The translations under genes and the position numbers were made by a program. A model generated the notes under the pieces. It did not search any database and was not told the DNA's origin. It was given only the letters and a program-made list of their open reading frames with translations. DNA of 64,000 nt from Galeruca laticollis (Eukaryota; Arthropoda; Insecta; Coleoptera; Chrysomelidae): NCBI GenBank assembly GCA_963921935.1, contig OY998175.1, positions 292,524,246 to 292,588,245 on the forward strand, written 5' to 3'. Positions 31,866 to 42,032 of this stretch are shown one piece after another (position 1 is the stretch's first letter; every line of letters starts with the position of its first letter).

Positions 31866-32037
31866 ATATCCTAACAAGTATTGTCCCATAAGCCTCTCAC
31901 CCATTGTCTCCAAAATAATGGATTCCATTGTTACCGACCAAATGGTTTTTTTATGCGGGAAAATGTAATTGTAAGCTTCCAACACGGTTTCATAAAGTGT
32001 CGATCAATTATGACCAATTTCCTATATGAGAATTAAA
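31866..32037 (+). pseudogene. Short RT fragment of a CR1/Jockey-like element
   Basis: Reading CPISLSPIVSKIMDSIV and then, after a one-base shift, SFQHGFIKCRSIMTNFLY. These are the YRPISL and QHGFRxGRS blocks of non-LTR RT fingers. Only about 170 bp remain. Confidence 0.7.
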
Positions 32038-32659
32038 CTATATTTTCTTTAACTAATTTAATTTAATAAAACTGACAATGTAATTTGTTAATAGGCCTAA
32101 ACGAATGAATTTTATTTCAACTGTAATGTTGACCGAATCTAATTAAATAAGCAAAATGAACTAATATTGTAATCTCCGCCACTGCCGCACTGTTTATCCT
32201 TTTGCTGGCATTGTTCAGTTTTATTACCATATTGTATTTTGAGCTGAAACAAGGATGTACAGATAACCAATACAGACACCTACTTGTTTTGCATTAGAAT
32301 TTTAGTATTTACTTGTAAAATTCTTAGGATCACTCTGTAAGAGATAATTTTCTATTTGATTATTTAATGAGGCTACTGTGCTGTCAGACATTAAGAAATA
32401 GACTATACGTACCTTTTTTTCTTTCCCCTTTTTGATCAATATCTACTTTTTTTATCTCCTGATTTATCATTAGTGTTTTCCTTACCTTTGTCTTGTACCC
32501 TTTTTTCAAACATATAATTACAATTATTATTATAGATCTCCCTACATTTTTCATTTGTACTTATATTACCTTCTTTTTTGTTATTTCCTTTATCTATCCT
32601 AATCATATTATCTACATTTATACCTTTACTACAAATTTGTTTTCATTAATTTACTATTA
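32038..32659. other. Intron sequence, nothing firm
   Basis: AT-rich; the minus strand from 32659 to about 32400 is purine-rich and may continue the ORF1 region described next, but no motif was seen. Confidence 0.4.
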
Positions 32660-33420
32660 CTAATCTTCCTTCTGTTCTTTATTTTTCAGATCCTCTTCAT
32701 TGCCTTTTTCGTCTCCACATTCCTCTTCCAGTTGTTCCTTTTCTTCTAGTTTTCTTCTCTTCTAAGCATTTTGGATATTTTCTCCTCGCTATCTCCTACG
32801 TCCTGTGATCTTACGTTTACTTTCCTTTTGGGATTATTTGTCTCTGCCTTTTCTATCTTTTTCTCGCCTTCCTGGAAACTATACTTGTCATGAGCAAGCT
32901 CTACTTCCATTTTCCCTTGCTCTTTTCATAAACTGCATCATGTATTTCCAATCTTCCTGTACTCTTTTTGGCAAATCATCATTTAGCCAAATGTTTGTAC
33001 CTTTTAGGTTTTTCTTTTTTTTATTATTTCCTGTTTCTTTTCCCATTGGTTGAGCTTTATGATTATTGGTCTCTTAGTTCTACTATTGAATTCTCCTATT
33101 CTTCGTAGCTCGACTATTTCGTTTTTTAAGTTCACTTCTATTCCTGCTTCTTTTCATATTCCTTCGATTTTTATTTTTGTGTCTCCAGATCGTTCCTCTT
33201 CACTATCTTCTATTCCCTGTATAATTATTTTGTTTCTGGTTGTCTCTCGTTCCATCATTTCGGTTCTTCTTTCTTTTGTTTTTATCATTTGTTTCAGCCA
33301 ATTATTTTCCTCTTACAGCTGTCTTATTTCTTCTATGTTATTTTCTAGTTTGTTTTCTATATTTGTCATTTTATCAGTCAGGCATTCAAACATTCTTCTT
33401 ATTTCATCCATCTCCCCCAT
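32660..33420 (-). pseudogene. Non-LTR ORF1 with coiled coil and RRM-like domain
   Basis: From ATG 33420 the minus strand encodes MGEMDEIRRMFECL, a heptad-rich coiled coil (ENKLENNIEEIRQL), then NKIIIQGIEDSEEE and RPIIIKLNQWEKKQEII, followed by NIWLNDDLP in another frame. This layout matches the L1-type ORF1 (trimeric coiled coil plus RRM, nucleic-acid chaperone). Two in-frame stops and at least one frameshift break it. The purine-rich strand explains the long pyrimidine-rich open frames on the opposite strand, which are shadows. Confidence 0.65.
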
Positions 33421-33857
33421 TCTTTCTTTTTCAGCACAGGATTTCAAGTGTCTCGCAAACAGTTTTTGTTACAGAGCTACTAAGTTCACCCTTAACCCGT
33501 AGGCGAGCTTTTGTATGTTATCACTTTCCGTATTTGTTATTCGTTAATTCTCAACAAATTTTCACTTATTCTCTATCGTCACATTACATTCACTGTGCGT
33601 TTTGCTTGCCAGGACAGGACTGATGTGGGGTTATGAACGTTTAAAAAAAATTGATAAACTCTGTTTTTTTTAATAAAAGTGACCGTAAACGAGATATTCG
33701 CGAAAACCCGTTTTTTGTGACCTTTGATCCCGACTCTAACATTTTTAGCGGCACTCAAAAGGAAGGTTCATGAAAAAATCCAGCTTTTCCCTAATTTTTC
33801 CACAGTCTTTATTCTCGTATTATATATTAATATTCCGAAATTAATTTTAAATTTCAG
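33421..33857. other. End of dynein intron 4
   Basis: No gene; includes the acceptor TAAATTTCAG directly before exon e. Confidence 0.6.
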
Positions 33858-36800
33858 ATATCACAGTCAACCGTTATCTACGTAAACGATACGATACCGA
33901 TCTGGAAAGCCTTAGTAAAATCATGGACAACCTCATGTGCTTCGGACTGGATCCAGGGTTGTCGTAATCAAATAGAAGACATATTCTACTGGATAATCTC
34001 GGCCAGTTTGGATTTCATTCTAAATCACTGCAAACAACTTTACGAGTTATGCGAAATCAACTTGGTACGTAACATGATTGCTATAACGCAAATGTTCTTA
34101 GACGATGTTTGTTCTATCAACAAAAAAGAAGAGGATTTGAAGAACTTAGTGACTTGGATCCAAGCTACTATCATCCAAGCAGGAGTAATAGGTTTAGGGG
34201 GATTGCTAGATACAGCTTCGAAACACAAGTTTGATGAATTTTATAAATTATTATGGAGAGGACAAAATCCCTCTCATCCTTATCCAAATTCATTCGGTAA
34301 ATTGGACGTTAGTATCCCTCATGATGGTCTCTTAGTCGAATATCAGTACATTTATAAACAAAGGGGTAATTGGAAGATGTACCAAGATTTATTGAAAACG
34401 GAAAAAATTGTAGAGAATACTTATATGCATGAGTTTTTAGTACCTACAGCAGATACCCTTAAATATTCATATCTACTTTCTCTTTGTATACAAAATAAAA
34501 TCCCCATTTTATTATACGGTACTAATTGTACTGGTAAAACGATTTTAATAGAAGATACGTTGAGAACTAAAGTAAACGAACAATTATACGAAATATCGCA
34601 CATAAATTTTAACGTATATTTCCAAGCGCCTAAAATGCAGAAAATTATACTCTCAAAAACCAATAAAAGAAAGTATGGGATATATTCACCCCCTATGAAT
34701 AAAAATTATATAGTTTTCATTGATAATTTGAATCAACTATCGGCAGATAAATATGGAAATTACAGCTGCTTGGAACTTCTACGTCAATACTTAGATCACA
34801 AAGTTTGGTACGATTACCAAAATTACAACAAAATATATTTCAGCGATATAAATATAATAGCAGCTATGAATAAACCAGAAAATATGTTCAATACAAGATT
34901 CCTAAGACACTTTCACGTATTTGGGATCAACGAACTAGCAGAAGAAACCATAACAAGAATCTATAATAATACTTTGTTACATATTTGGAAACAAAACGGT
35001 TTTCCAAGCGATATAGGAAATATCGTAAACCACGTAATAGACGGGACATTTTTTATATATAAAAAGATATTAACACGCTGTAGACCTACTTTAGCTCGTA
35101 GTTACTACAATTTCAATCTAAATAGTTTTTCCAAAGTTATTCAAGGTTGCGCTTTACTAAAAAAAGAAACTTACGATGCGAATAAAAAAATTTACGTCAA
35201 ATTATGGAGCCATGAGATTTTCAGAATATTCGGCGACAGATTGCTTCCGTTAGACACCAACTTACTTGAAGATGACGTTAAAGACGCTATTAATATATAT
35301 TTTAACGAAGCTGGAGAAGATTTACTTGAAACGCAAATTAATGAAATCATATTCAGTACCATCCAAGACAAAGGGCGTTTTAAATACGAAGAAATTATTG
35401 ATCTTAAAAATATTACCGATATTATGACGGATGAACTACATAAATATAATTATCTTAATAAGGTTAAATTGAATATTTGCTTCTTCGATTACGCGTTGGA
35501 AAAATTATTAAAAATTTGTAGGATCTTATCTTTATCGCCAGGAAATTGTTTATTCTTAGGGTCTAACGGGTTAGGCAGATCCGTATTAACCAAACTGATT
35601 GCGTTTATTTACAATTACAAATTGTTTCAACCGACAATAACACAAGGTTATACTACGGAAGATTGGAAATCAGAGATCAAATTTGTACTTAAAGAAGCCG
35701 GTGCTATGGAACATAAAACTGTATTTTTAATAAACGAAAAAGATTTAATAGAAGAAAAGTTTTTACAATACATAGAAAATTTAATAAAAGATGGAGATGT
35801 TTCTCATATTTTCAATTTAGAAGAAAGACAAAATATTTTAGAACTCGCCCGTTTATCTGCTCAAGGTGGAAACAGAAACCTCGATATTAGTAGCCCTGCG
35901 GTTTTTCTACATTTTAATAAGTGTTGCAAATTGAATCTACATTTAGTAATATGTCTATCGGTGAAAGCAAAGAAGCTAAGATCGCGTTTACGAACCTTCC
36001 CAGTTCTACTTAAATGTCATGTTATCTTTTGGGACGACTGGCCGAACGAAAGTCTACAACACACAGCCGAAGTAATGATTAATGATATACAAATAGAATC
36101 TAACGATAAAATTAAATCAATCGAAACGTTCGTTTACTTCCATCGAGATTTCCAATCATGTGCTAAAACATTATTTAACCACTTGTATATATCTTCAGTA
36201 TGTTTTATTCACATGATTAAATTATTCGTTGATCTTTTAACTAATGAAAAAACATATATAGAAACAAGAACTAAAAGATTTTCTCAAGGTTTAGCTAAAA
36301 TTTCTTACGCCTCTAAACAAATCCTTGATATGCAAAGAGTATTAGCTGAGTATAAACCGCAACTAGCCGAAATGACAGCTAAAGCTATCGATATGACCAA
36401 ACAAATAGCATTAGAAACTATCGAAGTAGAAAAAGCTTCTGAACTTGTAAGACAAGATGAAAAAATAGCTAGTGAGCAAGCTATTGTAGCTCAAATATTA
36501 AAATCGGAATGTGAAGCTGAGCTAGCGCAAGCTATACCTATCTTAGAAGACGCAATTTCAGCTTTAAATACTTTAAAACCTTCCGATATAACTTTAGTAA
36601 AATCGATGAAAAATCCGCCAGATGCTATAAAACTAGTAATGGCAGCTGTGTGCGTTATTAAAGACGTCAAACCGGACAGAATACCAGATCCTAGTACCGG
36701 TAGAAAAACATACGATTACTGGGGACCAAGCAAACGGATCTTAGGTGACATGAATTTTTTACAGACACTCAAAGATTTCGACAAAGATCACATAAAAGCT

Positions 36801-39800
36801 GAAATTATGGTAAAAATAAGAAAAGAGTTCCTGCCGCACAAAGATTTCAAACCACACGTTGTAGCAAAAGCTTCAAGTGCCGCTGAAGGTTTATGCAAGT
36901 GGATAATAGCAATGGATATGTACGATAAAGTAGCGAAAGAAGTAGCGCCGAAAAAAGAAAAATTAGGTAAAGCTGAAAGAGAATATGCCGAAACCGTTGC
37001 CGTACTTAACGAAAAAAAAGAAGAAGTGAAAAGAATAGAAGAAAAATTGGCCGGACTAAACGCTTTATTAGAAGAAGCTAATAAGAAACAAGTAAAGTTG
37101 CAAAGAGAAGTTGATATTTGTAACAGAAAATTGGCAAGTGCGCAAAAGTTGATAGGAAGTTTAAGCGAAGAACAGATAAGGTGGAGTAACGCCGTGGAAA
37201 ATTTAGAAAAAAGAAAGCAAGTTATATTGGGAAATATATTATTAACTGCAGGAATCATAGGATATTTAGCAGCTGTGGATTGGAGGACAAGAAATGATAT
37301 AATCAATAAATGGCGACAGCATATTTTACAATATTCTTTTATTTCTAAAAACTTTTCTATCGAACAATCTTTTTCGGCACAATTAAAAATTAATCGGTTC
37401 AAACTTGGAGATTTTCTTAGAGACAACTTTTTCTTACAAAATATCATAATAAACGAATTTACCCAGCAATTTTCTTTATTCATCGATCCAGATTATCAGA
37501 GTTATACTTGGATAAAAAAAATTGAAAAAAGAAACAAATTAACAGAGACGACTTTTTCTCACGACGACTTTTTAAATAAACTTACGAATTGTATCACTTT
37601 CGGAAAACCACTTCTCATCCACCAAATTAAAGATGCCATCCCTCTTTTCCTCTACCGATTCATATCGAAAGAAAGTTACGTGGAAATTAATGGAGGTGAT
37701 GAAAAAGTTTTTGTTTTTCTAAACGGAAAACATATAGAAGTCAATACTAAATTTCGTATTTATCTAATAAGTAACTTACAAAAACCGAAGTTTTTGCCAG
37801 AAATGTACAACAAACTTACAATTATTAACTTCATTGCAACTTCTGAGTATTTAACAAACCACTTTTTAAAAACTGTAACTGAAGTGGAAAAGCCGGAAGT
37901 GAGGAAATTAAAAAAAGAAACGTTTTTGAAGAAAAATAAATGTGATGCGGAAATAATAAAAAAAGAAAACGAGATTTTAGAAACCTTGTGCGAATCTGAA
38001 GGTGATATATTAGAAGACGATATTTCTATTAAAATTTTAGAAGAATATAAGTTTGTTTTAAAAGATTTAAGAGACAATTTTTATAAATCTGAACAAGCTG
38101 AAAATGTTATAATAGATTTCATGAATCAATATAAAAGTGTAGCAAATTTTGCAGCTGATTTATATATTTGTGTAACTAAATTCAGTTTATTGAATTTTAT
38201 TTATAAATTTTCTTTTGATTGGTTCAACCATTTATACTATCAATCTATTATCAACGCGGAAAAATCAAAATTTGTGATAAAAAAATGTGAAAACATTAAC
38301 AAAAACTTTCTTTATCAATTGTATAAATTAGTAAATTTCACTTTGTATCAAAAAGATAAATTTTCAGTTTTAATTTTATTAACTATATGCGTTTTAATGT
38401 ATCAAAGAAAAATTAGTGAAGAAGAATTGATGATATTTTTTAAAGATTGTGAATTGAATTGGGAAACTTTGAAGTTTCTAGAAAATCTACCAGTGTTTCA
38501 CAATTTTTCTTCTCAATTTAAAAACAATTTTTCGAGTTGGAAAAATTATTTATCTTCTAAATCTGAACTACCGGAACCTTGGGTATCGAAACTTAGTATT
38601 TTTCAAAAAGTTCTTCTATTGAAGATATTCAAACCTAAATATTTATACGCGGCTTTAAAAAATCTTATAAAAATCGAACTTGGTGGTAAATTTTTAGAAT
38701 ATTTTCATTGGACTATAGACGATATTTACAACGAATCTTATAGTTTATCTCCAATATTATACATACAAAAAGAAGGAAACGATTTTATTGAAGATCTGTA
38801 CGTGTTACTTAATAAGAAAAGAGTGAACCATACTTTTAGATCTTTCTGTCTAAGCGACCATCCATCGGCTCAAACTTTTTCATTACTAAAAGAAGCGCAA
38901 GATAATGGTTTCTGGCTTCTTTTCCGAAACTGTCACCTTGACAAAAAATGGCTACAAAATTTAGAACACAAACTAGTAGGTATGAATTTTGAAAATACTA
39001 ACGAAAATTTTAGATTATGGCTTACAACCGAACCTTCGAAATTTATACCTTTAGAACTGTTACAGAACTGTATTAAAGTCGTATATGATTATCCAGGAAA
39101 TTTTAAAGAAACTGTATATAAATTTATGAATAAAAAATACATTTCGGATTATTTTTCGAACGGTGTACCAGGGAAACAAGAAATTTTTACAAAATACTTA
39201 TACGGGCTTATCAATTTTCACAGCGCTATTTTACAAAGAAAATCTTACGACAATCTCTTCTGGAATCCATCATATATTATAAACGAAATTGATTTAAGGA
39301 TGTCCATAAAAATATTACAATCAACAATAAGTAAGCAAAATTTTACGAGTATAAATGTAGAGAAAATATTGTTCATTATAGGAAATTATCAATATGGAAC
39401 TCAGTTAAGCAATAAATGCGATATTAATTTTTGCAATAGTATGTTAAGTGAATTTTTAAATATAGAAATGACGAAAAATAGGAATTATTATTTTGGGAAT
39501 GTTCGTGGATATGGTTTACCGAAAAAATGCGACTACTCAGATTATATAAAAATAATAAAATCTTTACCGGAAACAGATAACGTTGAGATATTTGGAATTA
39601 GTAAAAATTTGAAAAATATTCACGATACTAACTTTACTATCAACGAACTCAAATTAGTTGCTGAAATATTCAATGCCAATAAAAAAGATTATATTGAGGA
39701 AAACGAATTCAAGATCATATCTAAAATTGACGATATATTAGATAATTTACCAGAATTAATAGATTCGGAAGAATATTTTATTATCCAAGAAATTAAAACG

Positions 39801-40457
39801 TATAACAATTTGTTAAAAATTATACACGGTTCTTTGATTTCAGTTAAACAAGGTTTGAGTGGCATTGATAGTATGTCTGATGAAATAGAAGAAATAGCTT
39901 ATGATATTTTAACAACAAGCGTGCCAAAGTTATGGAAAAAACTTGCGTACTTCGAAAACGATTCGTTATCTAAATATTTACATAATTTAAGGAAGAGGAT
40001 AGATTATTTTAGAGACTTTAAAACGAATCTTTATTGGTTGGGAGCTTTTTCGTTCCCAAAAGCTCTTTTTTGTAAATTAAAATTCGACTTGTTCTCAAAA
40101 TATCAAATTCCTATAGAAAAAATCGATTTTTCTGTTGAAGTAATTGAAAGTTTCGGAATTAGTGAGTTTTACGATCCTGATAAGATAGTAATAACTGGTT
40201 TGTACACCACAAACGCTGTGTGGGATATCACGAATCAATATTTTACTGAAATCGTTTCTAATTACTACAATCCTTTTCCAGCAGTTATATTAAAACATTT
40301 CGATATTTCAAATTTTAATTCATCGAAATATTCGGAGCTAGCATTGTTTCAAACTTGTGATTTGAAGGTTTTTGTTGGTAATCTTAAAATTCCACATTTC
40401 AATAACGCCAAACATTGGAAAATAAGGGGAACAAAATTGTTGTCGTATATAAAATAG
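33858..40457 (+). CDS. Dynein heavy chain, exon e (AAA2 end to C-terminus), terminal exon
   Basis: A single uninterrupted exon of 2199 codons plus stop. AAA3 (P-loop GTNCTGKT intact, 34519-34542; Walker B VFIDNLN, second acid replaced by Asn), AAA4 (GSNGLGRS, 35560-35583), the stalk coiled coil with microtubule-binding tip (about 36271-37230), AAA5 (near 37600-37860), AAA6 (FWLLFRNCHLDKKW, RLWLTTEPS) and the C-terminal domain ending HWKIRGTKLLSYIK. The stalk is strikingly canonical: DAISALNTLKPSDITLVKSM, YWGPSKRILGDM, SAAEGLCKWI, VAKEVAPKKEKL. The AAA modules are more divergent. The five exons in this window sum to 9993 bp, 3330 residues; a full chain of about 4000 would need 600-700 more upstream. 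Confidence 0.96.
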   Translation: MSQSTVIYVNDTIPIWKALVKSWTTSCASDWIQGCRNQIEDIFYWIISASLDFILNHCKQLYELCEINLVRNMIAITQMFLDDVCSINKKEEDLKNLVTWIQATIIQAGVIGLGGLLDTASKHKFDEFYKLLWRGQNPSHPYPNSFGKLDVSIPHDGLLVEYQYIYKQRGNWKMYQDLLKTEKIVENTYMHEFLVPTADTLKYSYLLSLCIQNKIPILLYGTNCTGKTILIEDTLRTKVNEQLYEISHINFNVYFQAPKMQKIILSKTNKRKYGIYSPPMNKNYIVFIDNLNQLSADKYGNYSCLELLRQYLDHKVWYDYQNYNKIYFSDINIIAAMNKPENMFNTRFLRHFHVFGINELAEETITRIYNNTLLHIWKQNGFPSDIGNIVNHVIDGTFFIYKKILTRCRPTLARSYYNFNLNSFSKVIQGCALLKKETYDANKKIYVKLWSHEIFRIFGDRLLPLDTNLLEDDVKDAINIYFNEAGEDLLETQINEIIFSTIQDKGRFKYEEIIDLKNITDIMTDELHKYNYLNKVKLNICFFDYALEKLLKICRILSLSPGNCLFLGSNGLGRSVLTKLIAFIYNYKLFQPTITQGYTTEDWKSEIKFVLKEAGAMEHKTVFLINEKDLIEEKFLQYIENLIKDGDVSHIFNLEERQNILELARLSAQGGNRNLDISSPAVFLHFNKCCKLNLHLVICLSVKAKKLRSRLRTFPVLLKCHVIFWDDWPNESLQHTAEVMINDIQIESNDKIKSIETFVYFHRDFQSCAKTLFNHLYISSVCFIHMIKLFVDLLTNEKTYIETRTKRFSQGLAKISYASKQILDMQRVLAEYKPQLAEMTAKAIDMTKQIALETIEVEKASELVRQDEKIASEQAIVAQILKSECEAELAQAIPILEDAISALNTLKPSDITLVKSMKNPPDAIKLVMAAVCVIKDVKPDRIPDPSTGRKTYDYWGPSKRILGDMNFLQTLKDFDKDHIKAEIMVKIRKEFLPHKDFKPHVVAKASSAAEGLCKWIIAMDMYDKVAKEVAPKKEKLGKAEREYAETVAVLNEKKEEVKRIEEKLAGLNALLEEANKKQVKLQREVDICNRKLASAQKLIGSLSEEQIRWSNAVENLEKRKQVILGNILLTAGIIGYLAAVDWRTRNDIINKWRQHILQYSFISKNFSIEQSFSAQLKINRFKLGDFLRDNFFLQNIIINEFTQQFSLFIDPDYQSYTWIKKIEKRNKLTETTFSHDDFLNKLTNCITFGKPLLIHQIKDAIPLFLYRFISKESYVEINGGDEKVFVFLNGKHIEVNTKFRIYLISNLQKPKFLPEMYNKLTIINFIATSEYLTNHFLKTVTEVEKPEVRKLKKETFLKKNKCDAEIIKKENEILETLCESEGDILEDDISIKILEEYKFVLKDLRDNFYKSEQAENVIIDFMNQYKSVANFAADLYICVTKFSLLNFIYKFSFDWFNHLYYQSIINAEKSKFVIKKCENINKNFLYQLYKLVNFTLYQKDKFSVLILLTICVLMYQRKISEEELMIFFKDCELNWETLKFLENLPVFHNFSSQFKNNFSSWKNYLSSKSELPEPWVSKLSIFQKVLLLKIFKPKYLYAALKNLIKIELGGKFLEYFHWTIDDIYNESYSLSPILYIQKEGNDFIEDLYVLLNKKRVNHTFRSFCLSDHPSAQTFSLLKEAQDNGFWLLFRNCHLDKKWLQNLEHKLVGMNFENTNENFRLWLTTEPSKFIPLELLQNCIKVVYDYPGNFKETVYKFMNKKYISDYFSNGVPGKQEIFTKYLYGLINFHSAILQRKSYDNLFWNPSYIINEIDLRMSIKILQSTISKQNFTSINVEKILFIIGNYQYGTQLSNKCDINFCNSMLSEFLNIEMTKNRNYYFGNVRGYGLPKKCDYSDYIKIIKSLPETDNVEIFGISKNLKNIHDTNFTINELKLVAEIFNANKKDYIEENEFKIISKIDDILDNLPELIDSEEYFIIQEIKTYNNLLKIIHGSLISVKQGLSGIDSMSDEIEEIAYDILTTSVPKLWKKLAYFENDSLSKYLHNLRKRIDYFRDFKTNLYWLGAFSFPKALFCKLKFDLFSKYQIPIEKIDFSVEVIESFGISEFYDPDKIVITGLYTTNAVWDITNQYFTEIVSNYYNPFPAVILKHFDISNFNSSKYSELALFQTCDLKVFVGNLKIPHFNNAKHWKIRGTKLLSYIK

Positions 40458-40515
40458 TAGAAATAACTCATGATATTTTAAGAACAAGCATGTCAATGTT
40501 GTGAAAAAAACTTGC
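40457..40515 (+). repeat. 59-bp duplicated piece of the dynein C-terminal exon
   Basis: Directly after the dynein stop lies a copy of 39888-39946, about 50 of 59 bases identical (shared TATGATATTTTAA-like and AAAAAACTTGC blocks). In the source it encodes the helix around DILTTSVPKLWKKL; here it is non-coding with stops. No clear AATAAA polyadenylation signal was seen in the 240 bp after the stop. Confidence 0.8.
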
Positions 40516-40759
40516 TTGCATTAATCAATCTCATATTTCCAGCAACATTGTGGTCTTTTCCGTGGTTTTTTCTTACTTACGAGCATCTAAAATAGATCTT
40601 TGATGCCCAGCGCAATTTTACTTAACACGTTCACTGCGTTGCATAAAATTGTGATAAATATTGTATTTTATGTGTTACGGGACAAATTTATATGCTGTGT
40701 ACGCGTTTAAAGATTTTTAAGATTTACGATTACTGGATTTAAAAGTAAATCAACTGCAA
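40516..40759. other. Dynein 3' flank, nothing recognised
   Basis: AT-rich, no open frame or repeat found. It probably holds the dynein 3' UTR. Confidence 0.5.
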
Positions 40760-41135
40760 TTTTTATACCAGTTTTAACTCTTATGGCGCTAATCACTGAA
40801 ATCAACACCTTTTTGCATCATCGTAGTCAATTACACGCTGAGGCTTTTAACAAATTTTCCTCTTTTTACTTTTCCCGTATCAATTAATGAATCATATTAT
40901 TTTCACTGGTTGTCAACATTAGTACAAGTCTTTTATCGACCCACTTTACAACTTTGATGTCCTCGAACAACTTGCTCCATCCATTTTAAGCTTTTAAGGA
41001 ATCATGTCCTTGGGTTTTTTCTTAAAGTCACGAACATTTTGGTTTACTTGCTTATCAAACATTTTGCTAGTATAAAAATTATCGCAATATAAAATACGAC
41101 CACATCCATTGAAATATTTGATAGGTTCAACCATT
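40760..41135 (-). pseudogene. piggyBac transposase relic
   Basis: The minus strand from 41130 reads MVEPIKYFNGCGRILYCDNF then YTSKMFDKQ, the conserved second-Asp region of piggyBac (DNFYTS), followed in shifted frames by KWVDKRLVL, LTTSENN, and DYDDAKKGVDFSD, the KPxxVxDYNxxMxGVD block. Only this middle part survives, with several frameshifts and stops. Confidence 0.78.
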
Positions 41136-41194
41136 TGTACTATCCATCTGTAGCGTTAATAATATTTTGAATTCACATATGCAGTGGTATTTGA

Positions 41195-41320
41195 AATTAA
41201 AGCGGGGGCCCAAGCCCAAGGGGGGCTGAAAGAGCCTAATAGCTATGGCTCCGAAGGTGCCGAAGTCCTGGCTTGAAGAGGCCAACGCCCCAGGGGGCTC
41301 AGACTTCAACTGCTCACTAT
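41195..41320. other. GC-rich island of unknown origin
   Basis: About 125 bp with many G and C runs (GGGGGCCCAAGCCC near 41207) inside very AT-rich sequence. No match recognised. Confidence 0.5.
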
Positions 41321-41479
41321 CTCATCCATTAATAAATTATTGAAAGATTGACTTCATTCTTTTTTACTTTAATATTTGTTGTAGTTGGTTTTCTGTTTTG
41401 TTTCTTTATATATTGACATAATTTTGCATTATTTTTGTTATCATTCTCTAGTATATCCATACTTTTATTCAACCATTTT

Positions 41480-41648
41480 ATTACTTTTGTTTTTTCAAAC
41501 AAAATCACTGCTGAAAACTAGTTTTTCTTACAACGCTCCAAAAATGTTCAATTCTTTACCTGAAACAATTCGCACTATACCCAACTCATTCCAATTAAAA
41601 AAACAGCTGAAAATGTTCATGAAGAGATCTAAAGTTCGAGTCTTTTGA
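41480..41648 (+). pseudogene. C-terminal end of a CR1-like ORF2
   Basis: FSYNAPKMFNSLPETIRTI followed by FQLKKQLKMF matches the terminal motif of CR1/Jockey-like RT proteins (YxAPxLWNxLPxxIR). The stop at 41646-41648 is followed by a long AT-rich 3' region. Confidence 0.72.
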
Positions 41649-41738
41649 GAATGATTATTTTAATCAATCAATATTGACCAAGAAACTTCCTCGTTACATT
41701 TCGTATACATTTTTTATCTCTATCCCATTTCCGTGTGT

Positions 41739-42032
41739 GTTAAATATGAACACGCCTCAAGAAATATTGTTATTTTATTATATTTTTACATTTTATATAT
41801 ATTTTATCATTCACACTTTTACCTGTATCAAAAATGTTGTTGTAACCGACTAACATTCCAATTTATCTGTAGTATTATATGTCCTCTGTATGTTGAATAT
41901 GAATACGCCTCAATAAATATTGTTATTTTATTACATTTTATGTATATTTTATCTTTCACACTTTTACCCATATCAAAATTGTTGTTGTAACCGACTAACA
42001 TTCCAATTTATCTGTAGTATTATATGTCCTAA
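41739..42032 (+). repeat. Two-copy tandem repeat, ~152 bp unit
   Basis: Units start at 41739 and 41891 and share long blocks (AACATTCCAATTTATCTGTA, GTTGTTGTAACCGAC). They lie in the 3' region of the CR1-like element and each includes AATAAATATTGTTATTTTAT or a close variant, a probable polyadenylation region. Open frames across them are repeat artefacts. Confidence 0.85.

Noticed and set aside
32805..33623. Long + strand open frames rich in Phe/Ser/Leu, resembling membrane proteins
   Set aside because: They are shadows of a purine-rich minus-strand ORF1; composition and position match exactly.
36788..37483. 231-residue minus-strand frame within the dynein exon
   Set aside because: It mirrors the coiled-coil stalk coding sequence; the + strand protein is clearly conserved.
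9227..40457. Dynein as a processed or multi-frameshift pseudogene
   Set aside because: Introns with canonical splice sites, matching phases and no stop over 3330 codons argue against it, although ATPase motifs are lost.
41110..41155. Similarity to dynein sequence at 38215 (GGTTCAACCATTTRTACTAT), suggesting a second dynein copy downstream
   Set aside because: The same bases read as a conserved piggyBac transposase block on the minus strand (VEPIKYFNG), which continues for 300 bp. The dynein match is short and alone.
41733..41990. 85-residue frame with an internal amino-acid repeat
   Set aside because: It is read through the 152-bp tandem repeat in a retrotransposon 3' end and has no conserved motif.
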